The notes beneath the pieces were generated by a model. That model searched no databases, had not been told where the DNA came from, and saw only the letters and a program-made list of their open reading frames with translations. Shown here one piece after another: positions 1 to 7,667 of a stretch of 10,235 nt of DNA (positions are counted from its first letter, which is position 1; each line of letters opens with the position of its first letter). The stretch is from Acidobacteriota bacterium (GTDB lineage: Bacteria > Acidobacteriota > Terriglobia > Bryobacterales > Bryobacteraceae). The DNA lies in NCBI GenBank assembly GCA_016871135.1, contig VFZQ01000122.1:1-10235 (forward strand). The letters are read 5' to 3'. The translations under genes and the position numbers were made by a program.

Positions 1-14
1 TCGAGGATCGTCAT
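1..14 (-). CDS. Start of a gene leaving the window, possibly an amidase (partial)
   Basis: An ATG on the minus strand at 14-12 overlaps the TGA stop (13-11) of the small upstream ORF in an ATGA arrangement, which is typical of translationally coupled genes. Only four codons (Met-Thr-Ile-Leu) lie inside the window, so the product cannot be read. The suggestion that it is an amidase rests only on the upstream ORF resembling the small GatC/AtzG-like proteins that often precede amidase genes, and on many amidases starting with a similar short N-terminus. This is inference. Confidence 0.35.
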
Positions 15-199
15 TTCGAATCTCCCTCGAACGGTAGCATATACATGCTGACCGGCTCGGTAAAGCGATCGATCGACGGTTTGAGCGCCGCGAATTGGGA
101 TTCAAGCGCTTCCAGCGGCGCGGTTACTTTTTCCGACACATTCATGCCTCGCGCGGCGGCGACGGCTTTCCAGTCTGTTTGCATACGATTCGTCATCAT
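11..199 (-). CDS. Small (62 aa) hypothetical protein, possibly GatC/AtzG-like
   Basis: A 62-residue soluble ORF with no signal peptide or membrane segment. It begins with two consecutive ATG codons (199 and 196) and has a third at 184, so the true start is uncertain; the 184 start would give MQTDWKAVAAARG. The middle looks like two amphipathic helices, and the end carries a Thr-Glu-Pro turn followed by a short hydrophobic stretch. This layout recalls small GatC/AtzG-type partners of amidases, which wrap around the amidase subunit. The ATGA overlap with the next gene supports it being real and coupled. It diverges from the zinc-ribbon gene, and the two start codons are only 23 bp apart, so their promoters must overlap the coding start. 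Family assignment is weak; existence as a gene is more likely than not. Confidence 0.55.
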   Translation of the reverse strand: MMTNRMQTDWKAVAAARGMNVSEKVTAPLEALESQFAALKPSIDRFTEPVSMYMLPFEGDSK

Positions 200-206
200 A
201 TACGAT
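179..206 (+). promoter_or_regulatory. Candidate sigma-70-type promoter for the zinc-ribbon/ABC exporter run
   Basis: TTGCAT (179-184) and TACGAT (201-206) are separated by 16 bp and match the -35 and -10 consensus reasonably. Transcription would start near 212-214, only about 10 nt before the ATG at 223, giving a very short leader in which GAAGG (211-215) could act as a ribosome binding site 7 nt before the start. The element lies over the first codons of the divergent small ORF. It is a pattern match by eye only. Confidence 0.3.
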
Positions 207-222
207 AGGCGAAGGCTTAATC

Positions 223-876
223 ATGTTCTGCGACAAATGTGGCGCGCCAGTGGCCGCCGAGACTACCGTTTGTCCGCGCTGCGGCGCCGCGCAGCCGGTG
301 GTCAAAATCGGAGGTGCAATCGATTGGGTCGGCGCGGGGTTTAGCGCGGTCACGTCAAACTTCTGGGTGTTTGTGTTGTTCGGGCTGATTTACCTGCTCG
401 GAACCGGAACGCTGTGGGTGCTGTTGCAAGGACCGTTCGGGATGGGCTTGCAGTGGGCGGCGTTGAAACAGGTTCGGGGGACGAACGCGGTGTTGAACGA
501 TCTGGGCAAGGGCTTCGAATTTACCGGCGCCGCCATCCTTGCGTGCCTCCTAATTACTATTGCGATCGCAGTCGCTTCGAGTATGCTGTTCTTACCGGGC
601 TTGCTGCTGGCGGCTTTGTTGCAGTTTCCGTACCTGCTGATTCTCGACAGGGGCTACTCTTTTGCCGACGCTTTCAGCGCGAGCACGGGCATCTCAAAGC
701 CGCACTTCTGGAAGTTGTTGTGGCTGACCGTCATTCAACTTCTGCTACTCACCGGTGGCGCGCTGCTTTGCGGCGTGGGGTTGGTCATCGCCGTGCCGAT
801 TTGTTACGCGGCATCGGCGGCGGCCTACGTTCAGATCATGGGCTTGCGTCCGGAGACGCAATCGCAACTGCGATGA
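223..876 (+). CDS. Zinc-ribbon multi-pass membrane protein
   Basis: This 217-residue protein has an N-terminal zinc ribbon formed by Cys3-x2-Cys6 and Cys17-x2-Cys20, followed by a linker and an integral membrane domain. Hydrophobic stretches lie at about residues 46-70, 102-142 (probably two passes), 165-187 and 186-205, suggesting four or five helices. The cytoplasmic zinc ribbon plus membrane bundle is a very common bacterial architecture of unknown role; no catalytic motif is visible. GAAGG at 211-215 gives a fair ribosome binding site for the ATG at 223. Its stop overlaps the start of the next gene by 4 bp (ATGA), so the two are likely co-translated. The membrane part loosely recalls DUF975-like or YciC-like proteins, but I do not assign it to a family. 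Confidence 0.85.
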   Translation: MFCDKCGAPVAAETTVCPRCGAAQPVVKIGGAIDWVGAGFSAVTSNFWVFVLFGLIYLLGTGTLWVLLQGPFGMGLQWAALKQVRGTNAVLNDLGKGFEFTGAAILACLLITIAIAVASSMLFLPGLLLAALLQFPYLLILDRGYSFADAFSASTGISKPHFWKLLWLTVIQLLLLTGGALLCGVGLVIAVPICYAASAAAYVQIMGLRPETQSQLR

Positions 877-1274
877 CGAAACACTCTGAAATGATCGTCC
901 GTGTCGCCGCTCCGATAGGCGCGTTGTGTTTTTGCGCCGTCACCGATCCGTCGAATCCTCCGCCGATCATTCTCTGTCCTTTCCGGCTGCTGACCGGATA
1001 CCCTTGTCCTTTCTGCGGCATGACGCGTGGCGTTTCTTCGATTCTGCGCGGCCGGCTTCGCGACGCGCTCGAATTCCATTTCTTCGCGCCGCTTGTGTTT
1101 GCGGGCATTGTTGGATGGATCGTCATTGAGACGGGGCGCGCCGCGGGGGTATGGCGCGCCGAGCGGCTCCGGCGGTTGGCGTTGGATCCCGCCCCGTGGC
1201 TTGGCTTTCTTATCGTCTGTACGATTTATGTTGGCCTTCGATGGTGCGGTATACTTAATTGTTCGCGCATCTAG
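873..1274 (+). CDS. DUF2752 family membrane protein
   Basis: A 133-residue protein with the hallmark DUF2752 segment: CPFRLLTGYPCPFCGMTR at residues 35-52, containing Cys35, Cys45 and Cys48. A region resembling the family's GRLRDAL helix entry follows at about 60-66. Hydrophobic segments lie at about 8-22, 72-87 and 108-124, so two or three membrane passes are likely. The family's function is unknown; the conserved cysteines suggest metal binding or redox chemistry (inference). The ATG at 873 overlaps the previous stop (ATGA). A second in-frame ATG at 891 is possible, and neither has a clear Shine-Dalgarno, consistent with translational coupling. It sits between a zinc-ribbon membrane protein and an ABC-2 exporter. 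Confidence 0.85.
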   Translation: MTKHSEMIVRVAAPIGALCFCAVTDPSNPPPIILCPFRLLTGYPCPFCGMTRGVSSILRGRLRDALEFHFFAPLVFAGIVGWIVIETGRAAGVWRAERLRRLALDPAPWLGFLIVCTIYVGLRWCGILNCSRI

Positions 1275-1282
1275 CGCGGTCT

Positions 1283-2047
1283 ATGTGGAACGGCGATTAT
1301 CTTTTCCTGCTGCAGAACCTGATTGTGAAGGACTTCAAGATCAGGTACCGCAACATGTCGTTGGGCGTGTTTTGGTCGCTGCTGAACCCCATGATTATGA
1401 TGGGCGTCATGACGTTCGTATTCGTGAAGGTCATACCGCGCGACGATGTGACGAACTTTCCGCTGTTTGTTCTCTGCGGGCTGGTTCCGTTCAACTTCTT
1501 CTCCGTGGCATGGAATAACGGGACGATCTCGATCGCCAATAACGCGGGGCTGATCAAGCGGATTCCCGTCCCCCGCGAAGTCGTTCCGATCGCCACCGTG
1601 CTATCGACGTGCATCCATCTGGGCATTCAGATTCTTCTATTGCTTGCCGCGGCGATTTTGATTGGCCCGGGAGTGAATGTCTACTGGCTGTGGCTGCCGC
1701 TCGTGTGGGCGCTGCTGATCCTTTTTGTGTGTGGCCTGGTGCTGGCGACGTCGGCGCTCGACGTCTACCTGCGCGACATGCGTTACATCGTGGAGTCGGC
1801 CTGCACGGTGCTCTTCTGGCTGGTCCCTATTTTCTATACGCTGACGCTGGTGCCTCAGGCGTATGCGACGGTCTATCAATTCAATCCGGTGGCGGCGTTG
1901 ATTCTGGCGCTCCGGCGAATTCTGATCGACTCGGCATCTCCCGATCCGTCGCTGATCCTCAAGCTCGCCTTCAGTTCGACAGTGGTATTCGCGATTGGCC
2001 TCGCGCTCTTCCAACGGCTCAAGAACCGGTTCTTCGACTACCTGTAA
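1283..2047 (+). CDS. ABC-2 type polysaccharide export permease (Wzm/TagG-like)
   Basis: A 254-residue integral membrane protein of the ABC-2 transporter family, typical in length for Wzm/TagG permeases that move undecaprenyl-linked glycans across the inner membrane. Family features are the N-terminal interfacial helix leading into KDFKIRYR (16-23), then SLGVFWSLLNP (26-36), and LRDMRYIVESA (163-173) before LFWLVPIFY (177-185). About six hydrophobic segments are visible (about 29-50, 60-78, 102-126, 137-158, 172-190, 228-245). I chose the ATG at 1283 because it gives the usual N-terminus. A TTG at 1259 would add eight residues and overlap the DUF2752 gene by 16 bp. The stop overlaps the ATPase start by 1 bp (TAATG), as expected for a permease/ATPase pair. 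The substrate is unknown because no glycan-synthesis gene lies in this run. Confidence 0.9.
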   Translation: MWNGDYLFLLQNLIVKDFKIRYRNMSLGVFWSLLNPMIMMGVMTFVFVKVIPRDDVTNFPLFVLCGLVPFNFFSVAWNNGTISIANNAGLIKRIPVPREVVPIATVLSTCIHLGIQILLLLAAAILIGPGVNVYWLWLPLVWALLILFVCGLVLATSALDVYLRDMRYIVESACTVLFWLVPIFYTLTLVPQAYATVYQFNPVAALILALRRILIDSASPDPSLILKLAFSSTVVFAIGLALFQRLKNRFFDYL

Positions 2048-2787
2048 TGAACGTCATCGAATTCCAAAACGTTTCCAAGACGTTCCATCGCGCGGTGGGT
2101 CAGCGTTTGCTGCGCCACTATATCGAGGACATGATCGGCGCCAAGGACCCGAATCCCTTTTACGCGCTTAAGGACGTAAACTTCACTATTCGCGACGGTG
2201 AGTCGGTGGCGTTGATCGGATCGAACGGCGCCGGCAAGAGTACGTTGCTCAGCCTAGTAACACATCTGATGCCGCCGTCGGACGGCAAGTTAATTGTGAA
2301 CGGGCGGCTTGCGGCCCTGCTCGACCTCGGTGCTGGATTCCATCCCGATCTGACCGGGCGTGAGAACATCCGGCTGAACGCTTCGTTGCTCGGTTTCTCC
2401 CGCAAGAGCGCCTCCGAGTTGTACGATTCGATCGTCGATTTCTCCGAACTGCAAGAGTTCATTAATGAGCCGTTGCGGACCTATTCGAGCGGCATGATTT
2501 TGCGCTTGGCGTTCTCGGTGGCGCTCAGCCTCGATCCGCAAATTCTCATCATTGACGAAGTACTGGCCGTTGGCGATCAGGCGTTCCAAGCCAAGTGCAT
2601 CGATAAGATCTTCGACATTCGCAATCAAGGCAAGACGATTCTCTGTGTCTCGCATGCGCACGCGATTTTACGAAACCTCTGCTCGCGAGCGATTTGGCTC
2701 GATCACGGCCAATTGATCATGGACGGGCCAGTCGAAGAAGTACTCAACGCCTACGAGGGCCGTGCAGCGCACTCCGCCGCCGAATAA
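2047..2787 (+). CDS. ABC transporter ATP-binding protein, Wzt/TagH-like, short form
   Basis: A 246-residue nucleotide-binding subunit that would power the adjacent permease. Visible motifs: Walker A GSNGAGKST (58-66), the Wzt/TagH-typical LLDLGAGFHPDLTGRENI (91-108), the ABC signature reduced to YSSGM (146-150), Walker B ILIID plus Glu171 (166-171), a D-loop at VGD (175-177) and switch His203. The ATP site therefore looks complete. The protein ends soon after the nucleotide-binding domain, lacking the roughly 150-200-residue C-terminal carbohydrate-binding domain of Wzt proteins that recognise a capped O-antigen chain. It thus belongs with the short forms whose export does not depend on chain-end recognition (inference). 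The start overlaps the permease stop by one base. Confidence 0.92.
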   Translation: MNVIEFQNVSKTFHRAVGQRLLRHYIEDMIGAKDPNPFYALKDVNFTIRDGESVALIGSNGAGKSTLLSLVTHLMPPSDGKLIVNGRLAALLDLGAGFHPDLTGRENIRLNASLLGFSRKSASELYDSIVDFSELQEFINEPLRTYSSGMILRLAFSVALSLDPQILIIDEVLAVGDQAFQAKCIDKIFDIRNQGKTILCVSHAHAILRNLCSRAIWLDHGQLIMDGPVEEVLNAYEGRAAHSAAE

Positions 2788-2796
2788 ACTAAGAGA

Positions 2797-3945
2797 GTGG
2801 ACGAACGTCCCCTTACCGTACTCTCCGAAGAAGAATCCCTGTTTCAGGCGACGGTCCGCCGGTTCGCACGGGAACAGGTCGCGCCGCGTTCACGGCACAT
2901 GGATGAGAGGTCGGCGCTTAATCCCGCATTGCTCCGACAACTATTCGAACTTGGGCTGCTGTCGATCGAGATCCCGGAAGCGCTTGGCGGGCAGGACGGG
3001 ACGTTTTTTCAGTCGATCATCGCCGTCGAAGAGATCGCGGCGGCCGATCCGGGCGTGGCGGTGGTTGTCGACGTACAGAACACACTCGTCGTCACTGCGT
3101 TGCGAGAGTACGGCACGCGCGAGCAGCAGGACCGGTTCCTGAGGAAACTTGCGTTTGACACGGTGGGCGCGTACGCGTTGAGCGAGGCGAACTCGGGATC
3201 GGACGCGTTCGCGCTGCAGACTCGCGCGGTGCGCGAGGGCGATTATTACAAACTCACGGGCCGCAAGCTCTGGATCTCGAATGCCGCCGAGGCCGGGTTG
3301 TTTCTGGTCTTCGCTACGATCGATCCGGCGGCGGGACATCGCGGTGTCACGTGCTTCGCCGTTGAGCGCAACGCGCACGGACTGAAGATCGGAAAGAAAG
3401 AAGATAAGCTCGGTATTCGCTGTTCTTCGACGTGCGAGGTGATTCTCGAAGACTGCGTCGTGCACGCTTCGAACGTGATCGGCGAGCCCGGCAAGGGTTA
3501 CAAGGTCGCGATCGAGACGTTGAACGGCGGGCGCATCGCGATCGGCGCACAACTGGCGGGATTGGCGCGAGCGGCGCTGGGACATGCGATTGAATACGCG
3601 CGGCAACGGCGGCAGTTCGGCAAGCCAATTTCGGAGTTTCAGGGCGTCCGGTTTCAACTCGCCGAAATGGCGACGCAGGTGGAGGCGGCACGGTTGCTCG
3701 TGTACAACGCCGCGCGACTAAAAGAAGCTGGAAAGCCCTTTGTGAAAGAAGCCGCGATGGCGAAGTTGTTCGCGTCGACGGTAGCGGAGGACACCGCCAG
3801 CCAGGCCATCGAAGTCTTCGGCGGAATCGGCTTTACCAAGGAGTGCCCGGTGGAAAAGCTTTACCGCGACTCAAAGATCGGTAGAATCTACGAAGGCACG
3901 TCGAATATCCAACGAATCACGATCGCCAAGGAGATTCTCGCGTAA
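2797..3945 (+). CDS. Acyl-CoA dehydrogenase, short/branched-chain (SBCAD)-like
   Basis: A 382-residue FAD-dependent acyl-CoA dehydrogenase, full length for the family, which forms an alpha,beta double bond in acyl-CoA and passes electrons to ETF. The N-terminal helical domain (about 1-120) is followed by the flavin-contact motif YALSEANSGSDAFALQT (126-142), the WIS motif (159-161), and a C-terminal helical domain with RRQFGKPISEFQG (271-283). The catalytic base is Glu366 in IYEGTSNIQR (364-373), the usual position for short-chain and short/branched-chain enzymes. Several stretches, such as EAARLLVYNAARLKEAGKPF (296-315) and PVEKLYRDSKIG (351-362), closely recall mammalian ACADSB from memory, so 2-methylbutyryl- or isobutyryl-CoA is a plausible substrate. 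The GTG start at 2797 is 9 bp after the ATPase stop with a weak purine-rich AAGAGA before it, so it may be co-transcribed with the exporter. Confidence 0.93.
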   Translation: MDERPLTVLSEEESLFQATVRRFAREQVAPRSRHMDERSALNPALLRQLFELGLLSIEIPEALGGQDGTFFQSIIAVEEIAAADPGVAVVVDVQNTLVVTALREYGTREQQDRFLRKLAFDTVGAYALSEANSGSDAFALQTRAVREGDYYKLTGRKLWISNAAEAGLFLVFATIDPAAGHRGVTCFAVERNAHGLKIGKKEDKLGIRCSSTCEVILEDCVVHASNVIGEPGKGYKVAIETLNGGRIAIGAQLAGLARAALGHAIEYARQRRQFGKPISEFQGVRFQLAEMATQVEAARLLVYNAARLKEAGKPFVKEAAMAKLFASTVAEDTASQAIEVFGGIGFTKECPVEKLYRDSKIGRIYEGTSNIQRITIAKEILA

Positions 3946-3976
3946 CCCCGGAAACGTGGAATTCATCCAAATGTAC

Positions 3977-3981
3977 AGGAG
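3977..3981 (+). promoter_or_regulatory. Ribosome binding site deciding the start of the LolA-like gene
   Basis: AGGAG lies four bases before the ATG at 3986. This is a tight but usable spacing, and it favours 3986 over the in-frame ATGs at 3956 and 3971, which have no comparable site. Confidence 0.5.
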
Positions 3982-3985
3982 TCCC

Positions 3986-4804
3986 ATGCGCGCCATCATT
4001 GTCATTGCTCTCTCCGCGATGCTTCTGCCCGCGGCATCCAAACCGGAGCCGACGGAAGCCGAGATTCAGAAGATTATCACGGCGTTCGCGGCGAAGGAAT
4101 CGGCGTTTCTGCGAGCGCGCGAGCTGTACACCTACCGGCAGGACGTGCGCGTGGAAGATTGCGACGCCAGCGGGGGCGCTTGCGGCAAATTCGAGGTGCT
4201 TTCCGATATCGTGTTTACCGGAGAAGGGAAGCGCACCGAGCGGGTCGTGCGCGCGCCGGTACCGGCGTTGCGGTACATCTCGTTCTCGCCCGAAGACGAG
4301 CAGGACATTCGCTCGGTGCAGCCGTTCGTGCTGAACACCCAGGAGTTGCCGAAGTATCACGTGCGTTATTTGGGCCGCGAAACGCTCGATGAGGTCGAGT
4401 GTTACGCCTTCGCGGTCAAGCCGAAGGACATGGCGATTGGCGAGCGGTATTTTGCGGGGATCGCGTGGGTGGATGTTGACGACCTGCAGATCGTACGGAC
4501 CTACGGTCGCGCGCTGGGAAAATTGAAAAAGAATAGCGATCAACGGTTCCCGAAGTTCGAGACCTATCGCGAGCAGATCGACGGCAAGTACTGGTTCCCA
4601 ACACTGACGCGCGCCGACGACATGCTGTACTTCGACGAGGGCACGTATCGATTAAAGATGCGCATTCGGTACGCGGAGTATAAGCGATTCAAGGCCGATA
4701 CGACTATTACGTTCGGCGACGAGGTGAAGGACTCGGTAGACAAGGGCAATGCGCCATCGGGGCCGGTTCTGGCGCCGCCGCTGCCGCCTAGGAAGAAGCA
4801 GTAA
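3986..4804 (+). CDS. Exported protein, LolA/outer-membrane-lipoprotein-sorting-like
   Basis: A 272-residue protein with a short signal peptide (basic residue at 2, hydrophobic core about 3-15, likely cleavage near Ala16-Ser18), so it acts in the periplasm or outer membrane. The mature part is a run of alternating beta-strand-like segments. It starts with a helix (about 23-45) and includes YTYRQDVRV (48-56), RVVRAP (86-91), YHVRYLGRETLDEVECYAF (124-142), WVDVDDLQIVRTYG (161-174) and RLKMRIRYAEYKRF (222-235). This order of helix, half-barrel strands and a W-D-x2-L-x-I-V-R strand recalls the LolA/LolB-like fold of predicted lipoprotein-sorting proteins. The tail (about 258-272) is proline- and lysine-rich. 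I chose the ATG at 3986 because AGGAG (3977-3981) lies just upstream and it gives a clean signal peptide; ATGs at 3956 and 3971 are in frame but less convincing. Cys59, Cys66 and Cys139 could form disulfides. Confidence 0.75.
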   Translation: MRAIIVIALSAMLLPAASKPEPTEAEIQKIITAFAAKESAFLRARELYTYRQDVRVEDCDASGGACGKFEVLSDIVFTGEGKRTERVVRAPVPALRYISFSPEDEQDIRSVQPFVLNTQELPKYHVRYLGRETLDEVECYAFAVKPKDMAIGERYFAGIAWVDVDDLQIVRTYGRALGKLKKNSDQRFPKFETYREQIDGKYWFPTLTRADDMLYFDEGTYRLKMRIRYAEYKRFKADTTITFGDEVKDSVDKGNAPSGPVLAPPLPPRKKQ

Positions 4805-4894
4805 ATTCCCCATTCAACCCGCCCATTTCCCCGTTCGCGCCAGAATGGTGCGCGAGCCGCCGAGGCTATGGTCTAATGGGGTGTTAACGCCAGA

Positions 4895-5918
<1,024 letters not shown>

Positions 5919-5944
<26 letters not shown>

Positions 5945-6764
5945 GCGCGATCAAGCACAAACCCGCCCCGGCGAGTAGCATGGCCGACGGCTCGGGCACG
6001 TCGGAATACGACCACTTAATGATGTCGTGATTCTCCCAAGCGCCGCCTGTCGATGATGTGAATCCGATGAATGCATCGGTGCCGTTTTGCAGGCTGAGCA
6101 GCGAGCCCAGATCGACATTGACGGTCAGCACGGGCGTGAGCAGGCTGCCGAAAAAGACGGAGAGTTGACCGGGCGTGTAGTTGATCAGAGCGCTGTAGAT
6201 CGTTCCGTTCGACATGTCTTGTGAAATCGTCGTGATGCCGAGCGTGGGATTCACAGGTGCGCCATCGGGTTCGTTCGACTGGCAGTGTTCCGGGCGATTC
6301 TGCGCCGTGCCCAGCGAGTTCACCGCGATGTGATTTCCATTCGGCTCGCAATAAGAGGGCTTGTTGTGCCAGGTGTCGAACTCGATCGCAAGACTATTCG
6401 CGATGCCGTAATAACCGACGCCGCTCGCGTAGAGTCCGATCGGCGCGGGCGCGGCGTTCTGAATGACGAAGGCGAATCCGTCGGCGCCGTTGTTGACGAC
6501 GCCCGGTTCCCAGTCCGGCGTGTGACCGCCGCGATCGGTGATCTGAAACTGGAACGACGTCGTGAAGCCGCCTTGCACGTTGACGCGCGAGTTGTACCAC
6601 GCCGCGCCGACCTGGTTCTCGGTGGCCGATGTGAGACGCAGGCGGTTGGTGGTCAGTGATGCGTCCTGCACCAGCGTGACGCCAAGAGGATTGGCAAAAT
6701 CGTTAAACGTGAACGACGTCGCGCTGATAGGCAGAGACAGCGCGAGCGCGAATAGGTACCGCAT
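5919..6764 (-). CDS. Secreted L-type lectin-domain protein with PEP-CTERM sorting tail
   Basis: A 281-residue exported protein. A signal peptide covers about residues 1-17. The body is a jelly-roll L-type (legume-like) lectin domain: NNGADGFAFVIQ (91-102), LAIEFDTWHN (125-134) with acidic Glu128 and Asp130 in the metal-site position, NHIAVN (144-149), and the closing strand GFTSSTGGAWENHDIIKWSY (234-253). Cys139 and Cys161 may pair. The C-terminus is a classic PEP-CTERM signal: VPEP at 256-259, a hydrophobic segment (about 261-275) and a basic end with Arg277 and Arg278. This is recognised by exosortase, so the protein is probably processed at the inner membrane and released to the envelope or matrix. 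The ATG at 6764 was chosen because it begins the signal peptide; in-frame ATGs at 6800 and 6830 would add a charged extension. It lies downstream of the glycan operon after 79 bp. Confidence 0.88.
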
Positions 6765-6843
6765 GATTCCATTGAGCCTGTCGCGTGGTGAATCGGCCAT
6801 AAGCCGAGAACCGTGTTCGTAATGGCCCATTGCGCAATTGGTT
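6765..6843 (-). other. Spacer between the barrel gene and the lectin gene
   Basis: This 79-bp gap is the only sizeable one in the minus-strand block. It holds a 10-bp perfect palindrome, ATTGCGCAAT (6829-6838), just after the barrel stop, and a small 5-bp-stem hairpin (TCGGC at 6793-6797 with GCCGA at 6803-6807). Neither is followed by a T-run, so I do not call a terminator. The gap could hold a promoter for the lectin gene, but no clear -35/-10 pair was seen. Confidence 0.3.
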
Positions 6844-7656
6844 CTAGAACTCGAAGAACATCCGCGCGGTGGCGCCGGTGCGCGAAAAGGCCGTAAAGCG
6901 CGTCTGGTGGTCGAAGGAAACGTAGTAGCCGTAGTGACGCGTGATCCATTTGCGGAGGAAGATCTGCGCCGAAACCGAGTTCAAGTTCACTTCAAGGGGT
7001 GTCGCGGCGATGTAACTGTATACCTCCTTGCCGCCGCTAAGCGTAATGCCCGTCCACTGTTTCCCTTCCTGTCCGCGTTGCACGGAGAGGCTTGCCGAAC
7101 TGCCGATTTTGGTCCCAGGTTGATTCACGTTGACGAAGTAATTTCCTTCGATAATCGTCCTCGGCTTGTAGAGGATGAACCCGGTGCTATACATGTTGCC
7201 CTTCACCACGCGCCCGAGGGAAAAGTGCGTGAACCCCGCGCTCAGCACAAGTCCACGATGGACGAACGGTGTTTTATAGAACCCCCGGAAATCCACGCGC
7301 TGCTGCGGGAAAATCGAAAACCCCTCACGCTTCGGCGTTGCGCTGAATCCTTGCGTGGTGTAGAAGTTTTTCGTCCAGTTGGCGAAGCTGAAGAAACCGA
7401 TGTTTTGTTGCGTCACGCCGGGGCGGGTCTGCGAGTTAAACATGAAGACCGGCGTGAAGCGGGGATTGTGGCGAAGCCAGAGTGTCGCATCCGCGCCGCG
7501 CCAGTAGCCCTGCCCGTTTGTGACGCCGTGATGAAAAGTGCCGACTTCCAGCAGAATCGGCAAGGGGCTTTCGTAGCCCGGACGGTCGAACGTCGCCGTC
7601 TGCTCTTCAGCAAAAACCGCCATAGTCAACCAAAAAACTGCGAACGCTTGTTTCAT
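6844..7656 (-). CDS. YaiO-like outer-membrane beta-barrel protein
   Basis: A 270-residue protein with a signal peptide (Lys2, hydrophobic 4-14, probable cleavage after Ala16 in AVFA-EEQ) and a mature part made of short alternating strands rich in Tyr, Phe, Trp and Gly. It ends in MFFEF, an aromatic C-terminal residue of the kind recognised by the BAM machinery, so outer-membrane insertion is well supported. Strand-like runs include ATLWLRHNP (57-65), LVLSAGFTHFSLG (136-148), GNYFVNVNQPG (171-181) and YGYYVSFDHQTRF (242-254). The overall pattern and the link to a polymerising glycosyltransferase resemble YaiO-family barrels, which in E. coli lie near the glycosyltransferase gene yaiP. A role in exopolysaccharide passage across the outer membrane is inference. 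The start at 7656 is fixed by AGGAGG four bases upstream; the gene begins 11 bp after the beta-helix gene. Confidence 0.8.
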   Translation of the reverse strand: MKQAFAVFWLTMAVFAEEQTATFDRPGYESPLPILLEVGTFHHGVTNGQGYWRGADATLWLRHNPRFTPVFMFNSQTRPGVTQQNIGFFSFANWTKNFYTTQGFSATPKREGFSIFPQQRVDFRGFYKTPFVHRGLVLSAGFTHFSLGRVVKGNMYSTGFILYKPRTIIEGNYFVNVNQPGTKIGSSASLSVQRGQEGKQWTGITLSGGKEVYSYIAATPLEVNLNSVSAQIFLRKWITRHYGYYVSFDHQTRFTAFSRTGATARMFFEF

Positions 7657-7660
7657 AAAG

Positions 7661-7666
7661 CCTCCT
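7661..7666 (-). promoter_or_regulatory. Perfect Shine-Dalgarno for the outer-membrane barrel gene
   Basis: AGGAGG on the minus strand sits exactly in the 11-bp gap between the beta-helix gene stop and the barrel ATG at 7656, four bases from the start. It is the strongest ribosome binding site in the window, suggests strong translation of the barrel, and decides its start over the upstream in-frame ATG at 7680. Confidence 0.8.
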
Positions 7667-7667
7667 G

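Noticed and set aside
414..872. 5' extension of the DUF2752 frame upstream to position 414
   Set aside because: The upstream part is out of frame over the zinc-ribbon membrane protein gene and is Arg/Gly-rich noise; the ATG at 873 with ATGA overlap is the natural start.
2941..3657. 238-codon minus-strand open frame
   Set aside because: Antisense to the acyl-CoA dehydrogenase, whose catalytic and flavin motifs are intact; the antisense product has no motif.
3917..4543. 208-codon minus-strand open frame
   Set aside because: Antisense to the LolA-like exported protein, which has a signal peptide and ribosome binding site; the antisense product has no recognisable domain.
4805..4894. tRNA or small structured RNA in the gap before the radical SAM gene
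   Set aside because: No cloverleaf arms, T-loop consensus or stable long stem was found by eye.
6793..6838. Small hairpin and palindrome between the barrel and lectin genes as a transcription terminator
   Set aside because: The stem is only 5 bp and no T-run follows in either direction, so an intrinsic terminator is not supported.
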